Part shown: positions 1 to 9,965 of the stretch, piece after piece
How the letters are laid out: each line of letters opens with the position of its first letter
Position numbering within the stretch: position 1 is the stretch's first letter
From: Flectonema sp. DT1601
Lineage: Eukaryota > Euglenozoa > Diplonemea > Diplonemida > Diplonemidae
Reading direction: 5' to 3'
Assembly (NCBI GenBank): GCA_964019425.1
Contig: OZ025788.1
Coordinates: 868,001-932,000, forward strand
DNA length: 64,000 nt
Program-made: the position numbers and the translations under genes
Notes under the pieces: model-generated
Told to the model about the DNA's origin: nothing
What the model saw: only the letters and a program-made list of their open reading frames with translations
The model's database searches: none

Positions 1-2122
1 GCATTGCTAAGATGTCACCATCAGTATTATGAAATACTTCCGTCTTACACCACGGATCCTTTGAACAGAGTAGCATGGCGTATGAACTCGCATGGGTGGC
101 AAGAGCGCGAGTAGATCCCGCTGCTTCGATTCCGTCAATTAACCGTTTTTGATGATCAATAGTGAGAGATTGAAATGTAAACAGTCCAACTACAAAAGCT
201 GATAGTACTATTGATAATGCTGCAAAGGCACAGCGAACCTTTATTAAAGGATCCTTACCTCCCGTGGCACCCAAAGAGTTGTCTTGTTTGCCCTCACCTG
301 CCTTTGCTGCTCGGGAAGTTTCAATACCTCGTTCTGTTTGATCACGCAAAGCCGTAGCAGCAGCTTCATCATGCATTACTTGGTCAAGAAACAGAGCATA
401 TGATAAAACTACACTGTCATCTTGAGTTAAATGAAGAACTCTTTTAAATTCTTCGTCTGCCTGTTCTCGTTTCTTTGTGATTGCCTTTGTTATAACAGCA
501 AGCTGTACAGTGTCAACTTGATTACACTGCAGCTTAGTCCAAAATGTTCCCATCTGACTTAAGACTTCTCTGTGTAATTTCTGAGCAGCTCTCCAAACTT
601 TTACGTGACTGTTGTCCTTCATGCCGATTCCTTTTTTCAGAATTCCAGTTAGTTTGGTTGCGTGGTATCGAATTGCGAGTGATGTCTCAATTTTAGCAAT
701 GCACTGATCAAGATGGTTATGTAGTGCGTAGTTCTTCATACTGCCACTACAATAGCAGCATGTGAAGTATGCTAACTGAAGAGGTATGATTCCACTCTTC
801 TTGAAAATTATGAACCCACGAGATAATATTTTGGTACAGAAATCGATGGCTTCACGTGGAAGGGGTTCGTTGTTATTGGTACACTTCCTTATGTCTGCAA
901 CAAATCTCGTTGCTAGTTCGCAGTCAGTTTCAAATATAACGCGATCAATTAACGAGACAGTAAAATTATAATTTATCGCTTCCGTATTTATTTGTTTCGG
1001 TTGTTCAAGACTGTGTGCTTCATTCTCAGTTGACTGAGCGATACCCTTCGGCCAGATGATGGGCGTGTCGGATGTTCTACCAGCCAACAAGTGAGCCTTA
1101 TAAGCAACAAACGTCCGACTTATTCTACACTCTGAAAGTACACTTGCAATAAATATTACGGGAAGTACACCAACACACAATATAACTAAGTCCATATAGA
1201 GGTCTGCATAAAAACCACCTGTTTCAGACAACAGAGGTACCAGCGACATCCAAGCTCCCAACAAGAATGATGTTGCCTTAAACTGCGTAACACCTTGTTT
1301 GTAGTAAGGCATTAAAAATGCGTAGCAAATAGAAACAAAAACACACATAAGCATATGGTATAGTGTGAACCAACGTGATTTGCCGGCACTCTCAAAAGTA
1401 TGATATAATACAATAGTGACAAAGCGATAAATCATATTTACTTTATCGCAGTGTGAATGGGCACGTGCCAGAATATGAGAACTACAGTACATTGAATCAA
1501 ACAGTGATGTGTTTACAACGAATGCGAAGCAGAATAACAACAAAGCTGCAAACCATGCACAGATTTTAAATACTAATCGGATGCCTGTACAGCTCTCTCC
1601 TGTAGACCAGAACTCATCATCTGCGTTACAAAAACCAAAATGCAACAACCAAGAAGTTATTGGTATGTACAACCATCCTGATAGAGAGTGGCAAAACACC
1701 TGCTTTGCAGCAACTGTCCAACCGGTTTGAATGCGAGAACTAGTTGACAGAATCCAACCTAAGTATAATCCTAAGAGTGCTGTAAACACCCAAAACACTG
1801 CAAGTGACGGGTAAAAACCAATATCGGCATGTTCATTATCCCAAAAAGGCAAGTGTGAAGAATACACCGCTAACGATAAAGGCTTTACTGCTCCACTGTA
1901 TGAGTTGTGAGGGTTTAATGCGAATCCCAGTACCTGTGATGTTTCAGCTAGTAATCCGAGTACTACTAACCTTCTGGGATATTGCATCTCTAACTTCATT
2001 AGGAATGGAATCAACGGCATCCTAGTCGTAAAAAACATCGCCTGCGTCTGACTCGCTTCCGTGGCTTTACTACTTGCGGTGCTACTGCAGCAGCTGGCTG
2101 TGGCGCTGCCATCTTCGGTCAT
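1..2122 (-). CDS. TmcB-like multi-pass membrane protein, 5' part (runs off the left edge)
   Basis: An uninterrupted minus-strand frame runs from an ATG at 2122 to base 1 (707 codons, no stop), so the 3' part lies outside the window. About seven hydrophobic segments occupy roughly residues 44-370, for example around FYPSLAVFWVFTALLGLYLG and DLVILCVGVLPVIFIASVL. They are followed by a helical cytosolic block. Its motifs (PLQLAYFTCCYC, then KLHREVLSQMGTFW and VVLSYALFLDQVMHDEAAA) resemble the TPR-like region of the tiny-macrocysts B/C (TmcB) family of amoebae, heteroloboseans, chytrids and ciliates. Another membrane segment (CAFAALSIVLSAFVVGLF) follows near residue 640. Known relatives often continue into PAS and class III cyclase domains, so the missing C-terminus may hold a signalling enzyme (inference). 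A pyrimidine-rich tract plus CAG sits 19 nt upstream of the ATG. Family call is fairly confident, function is not. Confidence 0.75.
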   Translation of the reverse strand, partial: MTEDGSATASCCSSTASSKATEASQTQAMFFTTRMPLIPFLMKLEMQYPRRLVVLGLLAETSQVLGFALNPHNSYSGAVKPLSLAVYSSHLPFWDNEHADIGFYPSLAVFWVFTALLGLYLGWILSTSSRIQTGWTVAAKQVFCHSLSGWLYIPITSWLLHFGFCNADDEFWSTGESCTGIRLVFKICAWFAALLLFCFAFVVNTSLFDSMYCSSHILARAHSHCDKVNMIYRFVTIVLYHTFESAGKSRWFTLYHMLMCVFVSICYAFLMPYYKQGVTQFKATSFLLGAWMSLVPLLSETGGFYADLYMDLVILCVGVLPVIFIASVLSECRISRTFVAYKAHLLAGRTSDTPIIWPKGIAQSTENEAHSLEQPKQINTEAINYNFTVSLIDRVIFETDCELATRFVADIRKCTNNNEPLPREAIDFCTKILSRGFIIFKKSGIIPLQLAYFTCCYCSGSMKNYALHNHLDQCIAKIETSLAIRYHATKLTGILKKGIGMKDNSHVKVWRAAQKLHREVLSQMGTFWTKLQCNQVDTVQLAVITKAITKKREQADEEFKRVLHLTQDDSVVLSYALFLDQVMHDEAAATALRDQTERGIETSRAAKAGEGKQDNSLGATGGKDPLIKVRCAFAALSIVLSAFVVGLFTFQSLTIDHQKRLIDGIEAAGSTRALATHASSYAMLLCSKDPWCKTEVFHNTDGDILAM

Positions 2123-2141
2123 TATTATTTGTGTTCAGAAT

Positions 2142-2160
2142 CTGAGAAGAAGAGAATAAT
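2142..2160 (-). promoter_or_regulatory. Splice-acceptor-like site upstream of the TmcB-like gene
   Basis: On the minus strand a run of T and C ends in CAG at 2142, 19 nt before the ATG at 2122. The mapped cis-introns of this window lack such a pyrimidine tract, so this may be a spliced-leader acceptor or the end of a 5'-UTR intron. No transcript evidence is available. Confidence 0.4.
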
Positions 2161-2424
2161 TATGGCACTCCAAGTATTTACTAGTACAGCGGCAACACAA
2201 CTAAAACAACTACATATTGCTACAGGAAATGGTGAAGGACAGGGGGGGATCCTCGGAGGAGATCGGGAAGTGCTGGGATCAAACAAAAAAACAACAAGAA
2301 AAGAGCGACAAGGCGCCACTGTATGTGGGCCCAGCGGGGTTGTTCGATGACAGTAAATGTTGTAGGTACGTTCAAATAAATCACTTCCATTCTCATAAAA
2401 TTTTAATTCAGTATCGATTGAGGA

Positions 2425-2446
2425 GGGGGGGGGGGGGGGGGGGGGG
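2425..2446. repeat. Poly-G tract of 22 bases
   Basis: Twenty-two consecutive G on the plus strand (C on the minus strand), preceded by GAGGA. It lies about 300 bases upstream of the TmcB-like start and 156 bases left of the tRNA. It stands out because nearly all other long homopolymers here are A or T. It creates a spurious proline-rich minus frame. Confidence 0.9.
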
Positions 2447-2601
2447 AGTAAACAGGAAAGACATGAATCCTTGCATATTGAGAAATATTCAAGCTTCGGC
2501 TGGTCCAACCATTTTGGAACGATAAAATTTTCCCAAAATGAAGGAAAAAATATCGCTCCTCTTATTTATCACATCAAATAAAAAGCTTTTTTTGGATATC
2601 A

Positions 2602-2672
2602 GCGTAAATGGTCTAGTGGTAGAATGGCCCCCCGCCACGGGGTCGGCCCGAGTTCGATTCTCGGTTTACGCA
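2602..2672 (+). tRNA. tRNA-Gly (anticodon GCC)
   Basis: A 71-nt cloverleaf: the 7-bp acceptor stem is GCGTAAA with TTTACGC and discriminator A. The D-arm contains GGTCTAGTGGTAGAAT (A box), the anticodon stem GCCCC pairs with GGGGT, the loop is CCGCCAC with anticodon GCC, and the T-arm is CCGAG TTCGATT CTCGG (B box). A run of seven T at 2676-2682 fits a Pol III terminator. The length and D-loop match eukaryotic tRNA-Gly. The loop has C rather than the usual U at position 33. It is the only gene I support on the plus strand. Confidence 0.92.
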
Positions 2673-2682
2673 TTCTTTTTTT

Positions 2683-3796
2683 CCCTTTTCCTAGAATCTT
2701 CCAAGAAATTTAAAAATACAAGACAAAAGCATAACATTAGGCAAAATCAGTAATGGCTTCCCCCACCCGAGACTGAAAATGAATCTGTCAAGGGCTAGCG
2801 AGGAATGATAGCGGAGGCATCAGTCGCAACATTTTCAAGTGGGGTGGGTCAAGCCAATAAAAACATTCACCTTCAATCTCAGAAGATACTCCTCCTAAAT
2901 ACAATGCCTACTACCACTAATTTGAACGACACAAGCCGTATATCAAGACGTGCTATTATTTGATTTTCGCATGCAATCTTTTAAAAACTTTGAAATCGAC
3001 AAAAGATTTACTACAACTGACAAATGATTTCTTTTTTTCTACGTTTGCTTTTCCCTCAATTTTTTTGGTTAGTTTCTGCTTGCAACCAAGCTTATTTGGT
3101 GTGGGGGGAAAAAAACATAAGAGGGTTACGATACCAACAGCCAAAAAAAAAAAAGTAGCCTTTTTTTTTTGCCTAGATTGGAGTAGTTACAGGAATTGCA
3201 CAACCGCTAGTAGAGAACTGGAAGGGGAAAGGACGCAAAATCATTCCAATGTGGAACAAAAAAAGACCAATAATTTATATTATAATAGAAAACTATCTGG
3301 AAGAAACTCTGTAACATGTAGTTTACTCGGAATTCCTTTATTCTTTAAAGGCGGTTCTGGAACCATAATTACTACGCTACTGGAGGACAGTGCTAAACAG
3401 ATTGACAGACGACAGCCTTATAAAAAAAAAAAGTATCAATTTTACCCCCAAGAACGACAGGTTATTTAAGGTTGTCAGCCGTGAAACCTTTGACTATTAT
3501 CACATTGTCACAAAGCCTAACAGCTACAAACCCACAACCTGAATTTCATTCGAAAAAAAATGTAGGGGACAATTAAACAAAAAACAAAAAAAATACAAAG
3601 GCAGTGCCTATGTATCAATAAGTCTTCGCATTGACCTCAAAATGTATAACACAAAGAGGCATGCTTAAAACTAAGGGACCCATACAAATAATAATACAAT
3701 AAAGTTATAAAATGTAATGGGGGTTACAGTCCCATATGAACATAACTACTGCTGGGGTGGGGCGAAAAACTAAAATAAAATAACACCAACGGTTAA
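2683..3796. other. Gene-free interval
   Basis: AT-rich DNA with several A and T runs between the tRNA and the end of the PDZ-Tudor gene. A 169-codon plus-strand frame (2960-3469) is driven by homopolymers and has no recognisable domain. I see no other gene. Confidence 0.6.
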
Positions 3797-4906
3797 TTAC
3801 TCCCTCGAACGAATATGAAGAGCTAAGACTCCAATTGTTTCAGTGCCGTCAAACCAGTCAACGTCGTACGTGTTGGTGGATGGTTGATATGCTTTGACAA
3901 TGCATGGTGTCCATGTACGACCTTCCCACAGTACTTCTGCCTGTGAACCTCTTGACAGTGGGTAGCCACCTGCCCCTCCTGATTCGGAACGAGCTTCGGA
4001 ACGAGCTGCGTATGGAGTGCTTTCTTCATTTGAGGAACGGATGTAGTCAACAGTAACACCCTCAGATATCTCTCCTGTATCATAAGTTACGGTATATGAT
4101 CCATCACGATGACGGTCACCAACAGTAGCAGCAAACCAACCATCTTCTTGTGGTCCATAAAACACTTCAACACGATCACCCTTTCTAAATTCCATACTAC
4201 GAGGAGACATTGCTGATGAAGTTGGGGAAGCAGATCCATAAAATCTCATCGAATGAGGAGGGACTCCCTCAGTTTCTTCTCCAGTTTCAAACTGAACTAC
4301 GTAAGTACCATCCTGAAGAAGAGCAACAACTTCCGCAGTATGCCAGACTCCTGAAGCCATTCCATCTTCAGTACCGTAGTAGACCTCAACCCTGTCACCA
4401 GGTTTATACTTTCCTAAATTCTGTGAGAGTGATCTAGGCATACTTCCTTGTTGATAAGATGGTGCTCTTGGTGAAGGCTGGCTTTTTGACATTGCTTTTC
4501 CCTCTGGGATCTCACCCGCTTCTGGAAGTACCATATTTAATATAATTGTTGAGTGATTCCTCATCAACTCACCGATTTCAACTGAAGTCCAAACGGGTTT
4601 GCTGTTTACTCCAACAACCAACCATCCCTTATGATCATTAAGACCCTGATCCTCTGCAGGTGTCCCTGCTTGTGTCCCTCTTACTTCCAGAATACCTCGT
4701 TTCCATTGTCTAACAACAATACCAGCACGTTCACCAGGGTCTTTTAGTAACCTGATTTCAGCACTTCCTGCAATACGAGTTGCTGGCTGTTTTATTGTTG
4801 TTCTCAAATGATTTGGCTTTCAAGTTTAACAAGAAATATCACATACATTAGTGACTGTGACGGTCTTCCTCGCTGGGGATCCTTTTTTGCTCTTTGTTGG
4901 AGACAT
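3797..4906 (-). CDS. PDZ-like and triple Tudor/SH3-like repeat protein
   Basis: Two exons, 4847-4906 and 3797-4786, joined across a 60-nt intron (GTATGT donor, AAAACAG acceptor) give a 349-aa protein. The start is the ATG at 4906, followed by a Lys-rich leader (MSPTKSKKGSPARKTVTVTN); exon 2 alone has no ATG at its 5' end. Residues about 28-112 resemble a PDZ-like fold (GIVVRQWKRGILEVRG, then WLVVGVNSKPVW). Three roughly 55-residue SH3/Tudor-like repeats follow: KPGDRVEVYYGTEDG, RKGDRVEVFYGPQEDG and SRGSQAEVLWEGRTW. They share the pattern W-ATV--R--DGSY-V-YDTGE-EGV and are separated by Ser/Pro-rich linkers. Such repeats usually bind proteins or methylated residues; the partner is unknown. I know no family with exactly this order. 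Confidence 0.85.
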
Positions 4907-6504
4907 TTTATGTTATTACTGTGCGATACACGAGTACTGAAAAGTAAAATTATTACTGCAATAGAAAATAAGCATACAGCACCAAGAATGCAAGAATGAA
5001 AAATACGTCTTGTGTGTCTTACCTGTTTGAGAGCAATGTCTCACGCACATGTATGTACTGCCGTGGTCTGAAATAGTTTAACGTGGGTGAAAGTAAGAGG
5101 GGATATTTGAAAAAAATGATTTTAATTTCTTTAACAGGTTTTATGGTGTGGCGAGCATGAAGGGCAGGGTGGGGGTGCGATAATATCTTTTATAATATAG
5201 TGCAATCACAAGAATGCTGATTTGAAAATTAAAAATAAAATACGACCGCCCAAGAGAATAGATAACAAACTCGGGCAGCGCAATTCCCCTCCTCCCCCGA
5301 CTATTTTTTTCTAATTCCACCGCCGAAACCGGGGCTAATCAAAAAAAGAATGACGGGGTTAAATGTTTGAGCATATTTATAATGATACAAAAATATTTGT
5401 ATTAAAAAACAGTAACGGTAAACGCACAAATAATCAATCGTGTTATTCAGTGGGTACAATGTATTTACGGCAGTGTTTCACCTATTAATGTCAAAACATA
5501 AATATTTTTTTCATAGCAGAATAGCAGAGGGAGTGACCAGCTTGTTTTTAACACACAGAACCATCGGGTGTTTCATAAACGTATTGTAGCACTTCATTTC
5601 GTACAATGCAGCAAGGACCGACAAATGCAACCACTTCACAAAATGAGAACAACATTGTTGTTTATATGTACCATGTCTCAATTTTTTCTTTCTTTGAAAA
5701 AAACGTCACTAACCAAAACAGATAAGGAGAGGGGAGGCAAACATGACCGTAAGATTATTGAGTGGGAAAACGTGAGAAAAGAGGGGAGAATTGTATCATC
5801 GGTTGTATGATACGACAACAGAAAAAACGAAAAGTCCCCAAGAAAGGACACGACTTCGGATAGCTAAATGATTTTTATATACAATTTAATTCTCACTCAA
5901 CTTCTGACACGAGAATAATTCCAACTAATACGAACCAGACCTGAAGCGATTTTTCATACAGCACAAAGCCTGAATGGGAAATTGGGTCAGTCTTGCACAG
6001 GCTCTTTCTTTTTTTTCTAATTTTCTCCTCCCTTCGAAGGAGAAAAACTAAAAAAAATTAATGAAAAAAAATAAAAAAATAAATAATTGGCTTTAAATCT
6101 TATTTCTAATAACCGAATTACCACGTGCGCTGCCAAAAAAAAAAGTTACTATTTTCTTTAAACTTGAAAGGAAAGAAAGAAAAAAAAGAAAAAAGAGCTA
6201 CTGATGCTTGCTTTAGGTATTTCAAAGGGCAGACACGGTTTAGTGGTTTCTTTCGAGGTAAGGCTTCAAAAATCTGTACAACAATAGGCACCTGTTTTTT
6301 TATTATTTTTGTTTTTGTCATTCAATTTCCCGCTCAAGCCTGCGAAAAGTGCCTAAAAAAAAAAACTCACACACCCTTTTAGAGAAGCCTCACAGCTTAC
6401 CACCTGTTAATCAGAAACCAAATTATCGATGTCTTGTACTTCACAGAATGAGTGCCCCACCCTACTATCAATATGTACAGACTTGATGATTATGACACAT
6501 TTAA
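4907..6504. other. Gene-free interval
   Basis: AT-rich spacer between the PDZ-Tudor gene and the AAA ATPase. Short plus-strand frames at 5568-5810 and 6125-6382 are low-complexity Lys/Phe sequence. A CAG 15 nt upstream of the 4906 ATG could be an acceptor. Nothing else is supportable. Confidence 0.55.
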
Positions 6505-7578
6505 TTAGGTTCTAGAACTGAATAATCCCATTCTGGAGGCAGGATTATAACTCTTAACAAAGCTTTGATTATCTCCAATAATGGTCAGAGCGCGGTGGAA
6601 GTGAGAATCGTTAATTCGGAGTAACGGAGAAGAAGCCTCTGAACATCTAACCGCTTCAAGAGCTGCCTCCTTACAAAGCTCGTGAAGGTCAGAACCGCTG
6701 TAGCCTTCACAGTTGGAAGCAATGCGATTGATGTCAAGTTGTTGAAGAGATGATCTGGAAATAGTTTTATCATTTTCTAAAATAATTTTAATAATTTGAT
6801 GCCTTGCTGACTCGTCAGGGTATGACACCTTCTGTTTTACTGGCATTCTTCTAAGAACTGCTTCATCAATAGCACCTGGTCTGTTTGTAGCACCGATTAC
6901 TACAATAGTTGAGTTAGAACTTGTTAAACCATCCCACTCAGTCATGAAGATTGTTTTGACAAGATTAAATGTTGGTGATGATGATGAACCTGCGTCACGA
7001 TCACACAACAGACCGTCGATTTCGTCGACGAACACGATGCTGGGTTGCAATTTTCTCGCTAGAGAAAATATAGCTGCGACGTGCTTCTCGCTGTCCCCGA
7101 CCCACTTCGTGAGGAGGGAATCGAGCTTTACTTCAATGAATGTTGCGTTTGCTTCTTTAGCAATAGCACGAGCCAAGAGTGTCTTACCAGTTCCCGGAGG
7201 ACCGTGTAGAAGAACTCCTTTAGGTGGTGCTCGTAGTGATCCAGGTGGGTACAACTCAGGTGATGATAACGGTATGACAACAGACTCTTCCATAACTTTC
7301 TTAACCTTTTCAAGTCCACCTACCTGAGATAAACTAACACCTATTGATGTAGGGTCAACTATCCCTTGAGCTACTACATTCTCCATGTCGTTCAGTTGAA
7401 CAACTTTAGACCTTATCTTCTTTCTATAACTATTCTCACCTAGTATTCCTAAATCTTTTAACATCTTTCTATATAACCACATTACTACACTTACAATTAT
7501 TATATACACGTAGAACTTTCTGCTTAAGAATGTTCTTCCCAAGACAACGAGACTGCCCTGCGCTGCAGTTGAGATCAT
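6505..7578 (-). CDS. ATAD1: ATAD1/Msp1-type membrane AAA ATPase
   Basis: A single-exon 357-aa protein from an ATG at 7578. An N-terminal membrane segment (about residues 20-40, FYVYIIIVSVVMWLY) is followed by one AAA module. It has Walker A GPPGTGKT (about residue 126), Walker B IVFVDEID (about 185), the NRPGAIDEAVLRR second region of homology, and a C-terminal lid with GYSGSDLHELCKEAALEA. Length and order match Msp1/ATAD1, the hexameric extractase of the mitochondrial outer membrane and peroxisomes that removes mislocalised tail-anchored proteins. All catalytic residues are present. Upstream, a pyrimidine-rich tract ending in TAG lies at 7607-7625. ATAD1 rather than katanin/spastin is favoured by the N-terminal anchor and short length. 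Confidence 0.93.
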   Translation of the reverse strand: MISTAAQGSLVVLGRTFLSRKFYVYIIIVSVVMWLYRKMLKDLGILGENSYRKKIRSKVVQLNDMENVVAQGIVDPTSIGVSLSQVGGLEKVKKVMEESVVIPLSSPELYPPGSLRAPPKGVLLHGPPGTGKTLLARAIAKEANATFIEVKLDSLLTKWVGDSEKHVAAIFSLARKLQPSIVFVDEIDGLLCDRDAGSSSSPTFNLVKTIFMTEWDGLTSSNSTIVVIGATNRPGAIDEAVLRRMPVKQKVSYPDESARHQIIKIILENDKTISRSSLQQLDINRIASNCEGYSGSDLHELCKEAALEAVRCSEASSPLLRINDSHFHRALTIIGDNQSFVKSYNPASRMGLFSSRT

Positions 7579-7982
7579 CTTAATATATCTTGGATAGTGC
7601 TGTTACCTAGAGGAGAAAAATATAAACACGGCACTAACATGTAGTATGCAATATAAACGAAGAGGGAACACTCTAACTGTCTAACCTGACGAGGGGGGTA
7701 GTTATAAGTTAAATTTGATGAGGGACTCGCTTTCTAAAAAATTAAAAAGATAAAAAGACGAAAAATAAAGCAAATCTATAAATACTAAATACAATCTCCG
7801 ATTAGGAGTTTACTGAGGTAGGTGCGCCTATTAGAAATAGAGGCTCAATACAGGCTTGCTTTTCTTTTAGTGCCTTGTGCATATTACTAATAAGAATAAT
7901 ATGACGTAAATACGTGTCCACTGGCTACAACGTGGGTACGAATTTACTCTGAATGGTGAATCGGTTTGAACGAAAGAATTAG
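7579..7982. other. Short intergenic spacer
   Basis: No gene seen. Close to the ATPase start, the minus strand carries TTTTTCTCCTCTAG (ending at 7607), a good acceptor-like signal. The rest is AT-rich. Confidence 0.6.
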
Positions 7983-9965
7983 CTAGCCGCTCTCGTCAAA
8001 TATTACGCGAACTTGTTCTGTAACTCTTTTTAGCAGCCGTTCCTTCTCACGCGCTGTTTCATCAGAGAGACTCTTTAGTCTTTGTGAGAGATCGATATTT
8101 TGAGAATCGAGATTTTGAATTTTCTCATCTCGCTGTAAAACTTTCATTTCGAGGTGCATACGATCTGCTGTGAATCGTTCCGTCAGACGGTCTAATTCGC
8201 TTTGAGTTTGTCGAGAGCTGTTCTCCATTTCACGAGCGAGATTCTCTCGTGTTGACTCCGCAGAGCGAAGTTCATTCTCAAATCGTCGCTTCTCAGATTC
8301 AAACTGAGAAGCTAGCGCTGTGAGCCTGTGGATTTCAAGGTCTTTCTCAATTACTAATTCTTTTGTTCGTTTCCCACGCTCTTCGATATCGTCAATAGCT
8401 GTCTGGTTGCGTTCTCCTATTCGAAGCATGTCCTGTTTTAACTCCTCGTGAAGACGATCTCTGTGTGCGACATCGTCATGGAGTTCTTTTATCTTTCGCA
8501 GAGATCTTTCTGATTCAATATGTTTGTCTGATTCACACTGAGATCTAACTTCATTCACCTTCCTATCTATTTCTGTTTGCTGTTGTTGTGTTTGTGATTC
8601 CAGGGTTGAGTTTTTTCTCTCAATTTCCCAGAATTGGTCTTCTAGTGTTTTGTTGCGATCTTGTAGATTTTTTATGGTTGATTGGTAGTGATCACATTCT
8701 TGTTTAAGTCTGTCAACTGTTAATTCAAATTGCTTTGATTTAAACTGAGCTTCTTGTTCTTTTGATCTGTAAGATTGCATGTCGGTCAATAGTGTTCTTT
8801 TCTCATCTTCTAAATTATTGTTTGTGGTTGTGAGTGCTTCTATTTCAGAACTCTTTAATTCAATGTTCATTTCTATTCCTCGTTTAGCTGTTTCTAAAAT
8901 TTCAACATTACCTTGTAACTCAGCACACTTACCTGTCACAATTGCCAACTCTTCCTTATGAGTTTTCGTCATTTGTTTTAATTTCTCCTCTGCTCCAGTA
9001 GTTGCTGCTTCAATGATATCTTTGAGTGCAGTGATCTCGTTGCTGGATGTTGTTAAGTCTTTTTGTCTTGATTTTAAAGCGGTATCAAGAAGATCCTTGT
9101 CAGCTAGCAATTGTTCGTATTGTTCTGATAGCTGAATGCTGCGTTGTCTTTCAGCGATCACATGAGTGTCTCGGAGATCTAATTCTGTCTTAAGTCGATT
9201 AGCGTTGTCGTTTAACGCTTGTTGGAATTCTCGTTGTTGGCGAAGTACGATGGCTGACATTTCAGTTTCTCGTTTTCGCCCGGAGTTGCTTTGGATTCGA
9301 TCATCAATAGTAACGAGTGTATCATAGTCAATGTCGTTACCTGCAAGTTGAAGAAATACCAGCTGATTATTTGTCTCTAACGATCTGGATATTTGCACTC
9401 CACCAGAACTTCCAATTCTATTCCAACCAAAGTTAAGATGTGTTATTGTTGTTGAACCTTCCACTAGTCTACATAAACCAGTAGTACTATCAGATCCTAT
9501 TTTGTTATTTTGAAGATCAATTTCATTCAGAGACGTGGATACAGCTAGTGCTTCACACATACTATTGAATGGAATACATCTAGAACCAACACTATTCCAG
9601 TTGAGAATTAAGTTTTTTAAATTAGTACAGGTTCGTACAACTTTCGCAATTGCCTCTGCAGAATCACTACCAAAGTTATTTCTTGATAAATTAAGTGTTT
9701 CAATGGCAGTTCCTAGCAGAGATTCACATAAAATATTGCATCCCTCATCATTTATATACGCATTGCATAATTCCACGTGATGGACTGTTCCTCCAGCTCT
9801 TATACCCGCAGCGAGTGCTTGACATCCTTTGCTTGCTAGAGTTTGACCAGAAAGTTTTATCATTCCGCTACCTGACTCATCGTTGAGTAATATCTGAATC
9901 GGATCTACTCCCAGTTGAGAACATTGAGATAGGTACGCTTCTTTAAAGCGGGTTCTGTAATCCAT
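7983..9965 (-). CDS. LRRC45: LRRC45-like centrosomal leucine-rich-repeat coiled-coil protein
   Basis: A single-exon 660-aa protein (human LRRC45 is about 670 aa, from memory). Residues about 1-225 hold ribonuclease-inhibitor-type leucine-rich repeats (for example IETLNLSRNNFGSDSAEAIA, then LNEIDLQNNKIG, THLNFGWNRIG and VFLQLAGNDI). Residues about 235-650 are almost continuous charged coiled coil. This order, the LRR spacing and the motif LILNWNSVGS match LRRC45, a centriole/basal-body linker that in animals supports centrosome cohesion and early ciliogenesis. Its presence suggests the organism builds flagella or cilia. Upstream the minus strand reads ACTAACAG 10 nt before the ATG, resembling an acceptor. 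Confidence 0.88.
   Translation of the reverse strand: MDYRTRFKEAYLSQCSQLGVDPIQILLNDESGSGMIKLSGQTLASKGCQALAAGIRAGGTVHHVELCNAYINDEGCNILCESLLGTAIETLNLSRNNFGSDSAEAIAKVVRTCTNLKNLILNWNSVGSRCIPFNSMCEALAVSTSLNEIDLQNNKIGSDSTTGLCRLVEGSTTITHLNFGWNRIGSSGGVQISRSLETNNQLVFLQLAGNDIDYDTLVTIDDRIQSNSGRKRETEMSAIVLRQQREFQQALNDNANRLKTELDLRDTHVIAERQRSIQLSEQYEQLLADKDLLDTALKSRQKDLTTSSNEITALKDIIEAATTGAEEKLKQMTKTHKEELAIVTGKCAELQGNVEILETAKRGIEMNIELKSSEIEALTTTNNNLEDEKRTLLTDMQSYRSKEQEAQFKSKQFELTVDRLKQECDHYQSTIKNLQDRNKTLEDQFWEIERKNSTLESQTQQQQTEIDRKVNEVRSQCESDKHIESERSLRKIKELHDDVAHRDRLHEELKQDMLRIGERNQTAIDDIEERGKRTKELVIEKDLEIHRLTALASQFESEKRRFENELRSAESTRENLAREMENSSRQTQSELDRLTERFTADRMHLEMKVLQRDEKIQNLDSQNIDLSQRLKSLSDETAREKERLLKRVTEQVRVIFDESG

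Noticed and set aside
2125-2508. 127-codon minus-strand frame with a Pro run
   Set aside because: The Pro run is the 22-G tract read on the other strand; no other support.
4787-4807. TTG start for the PDZ-Tudor protein at 4807
   Set aside because: The sequence is the 3' end of a 60-nt intron; an upstream exon with ATG at 4906 joins in frame.
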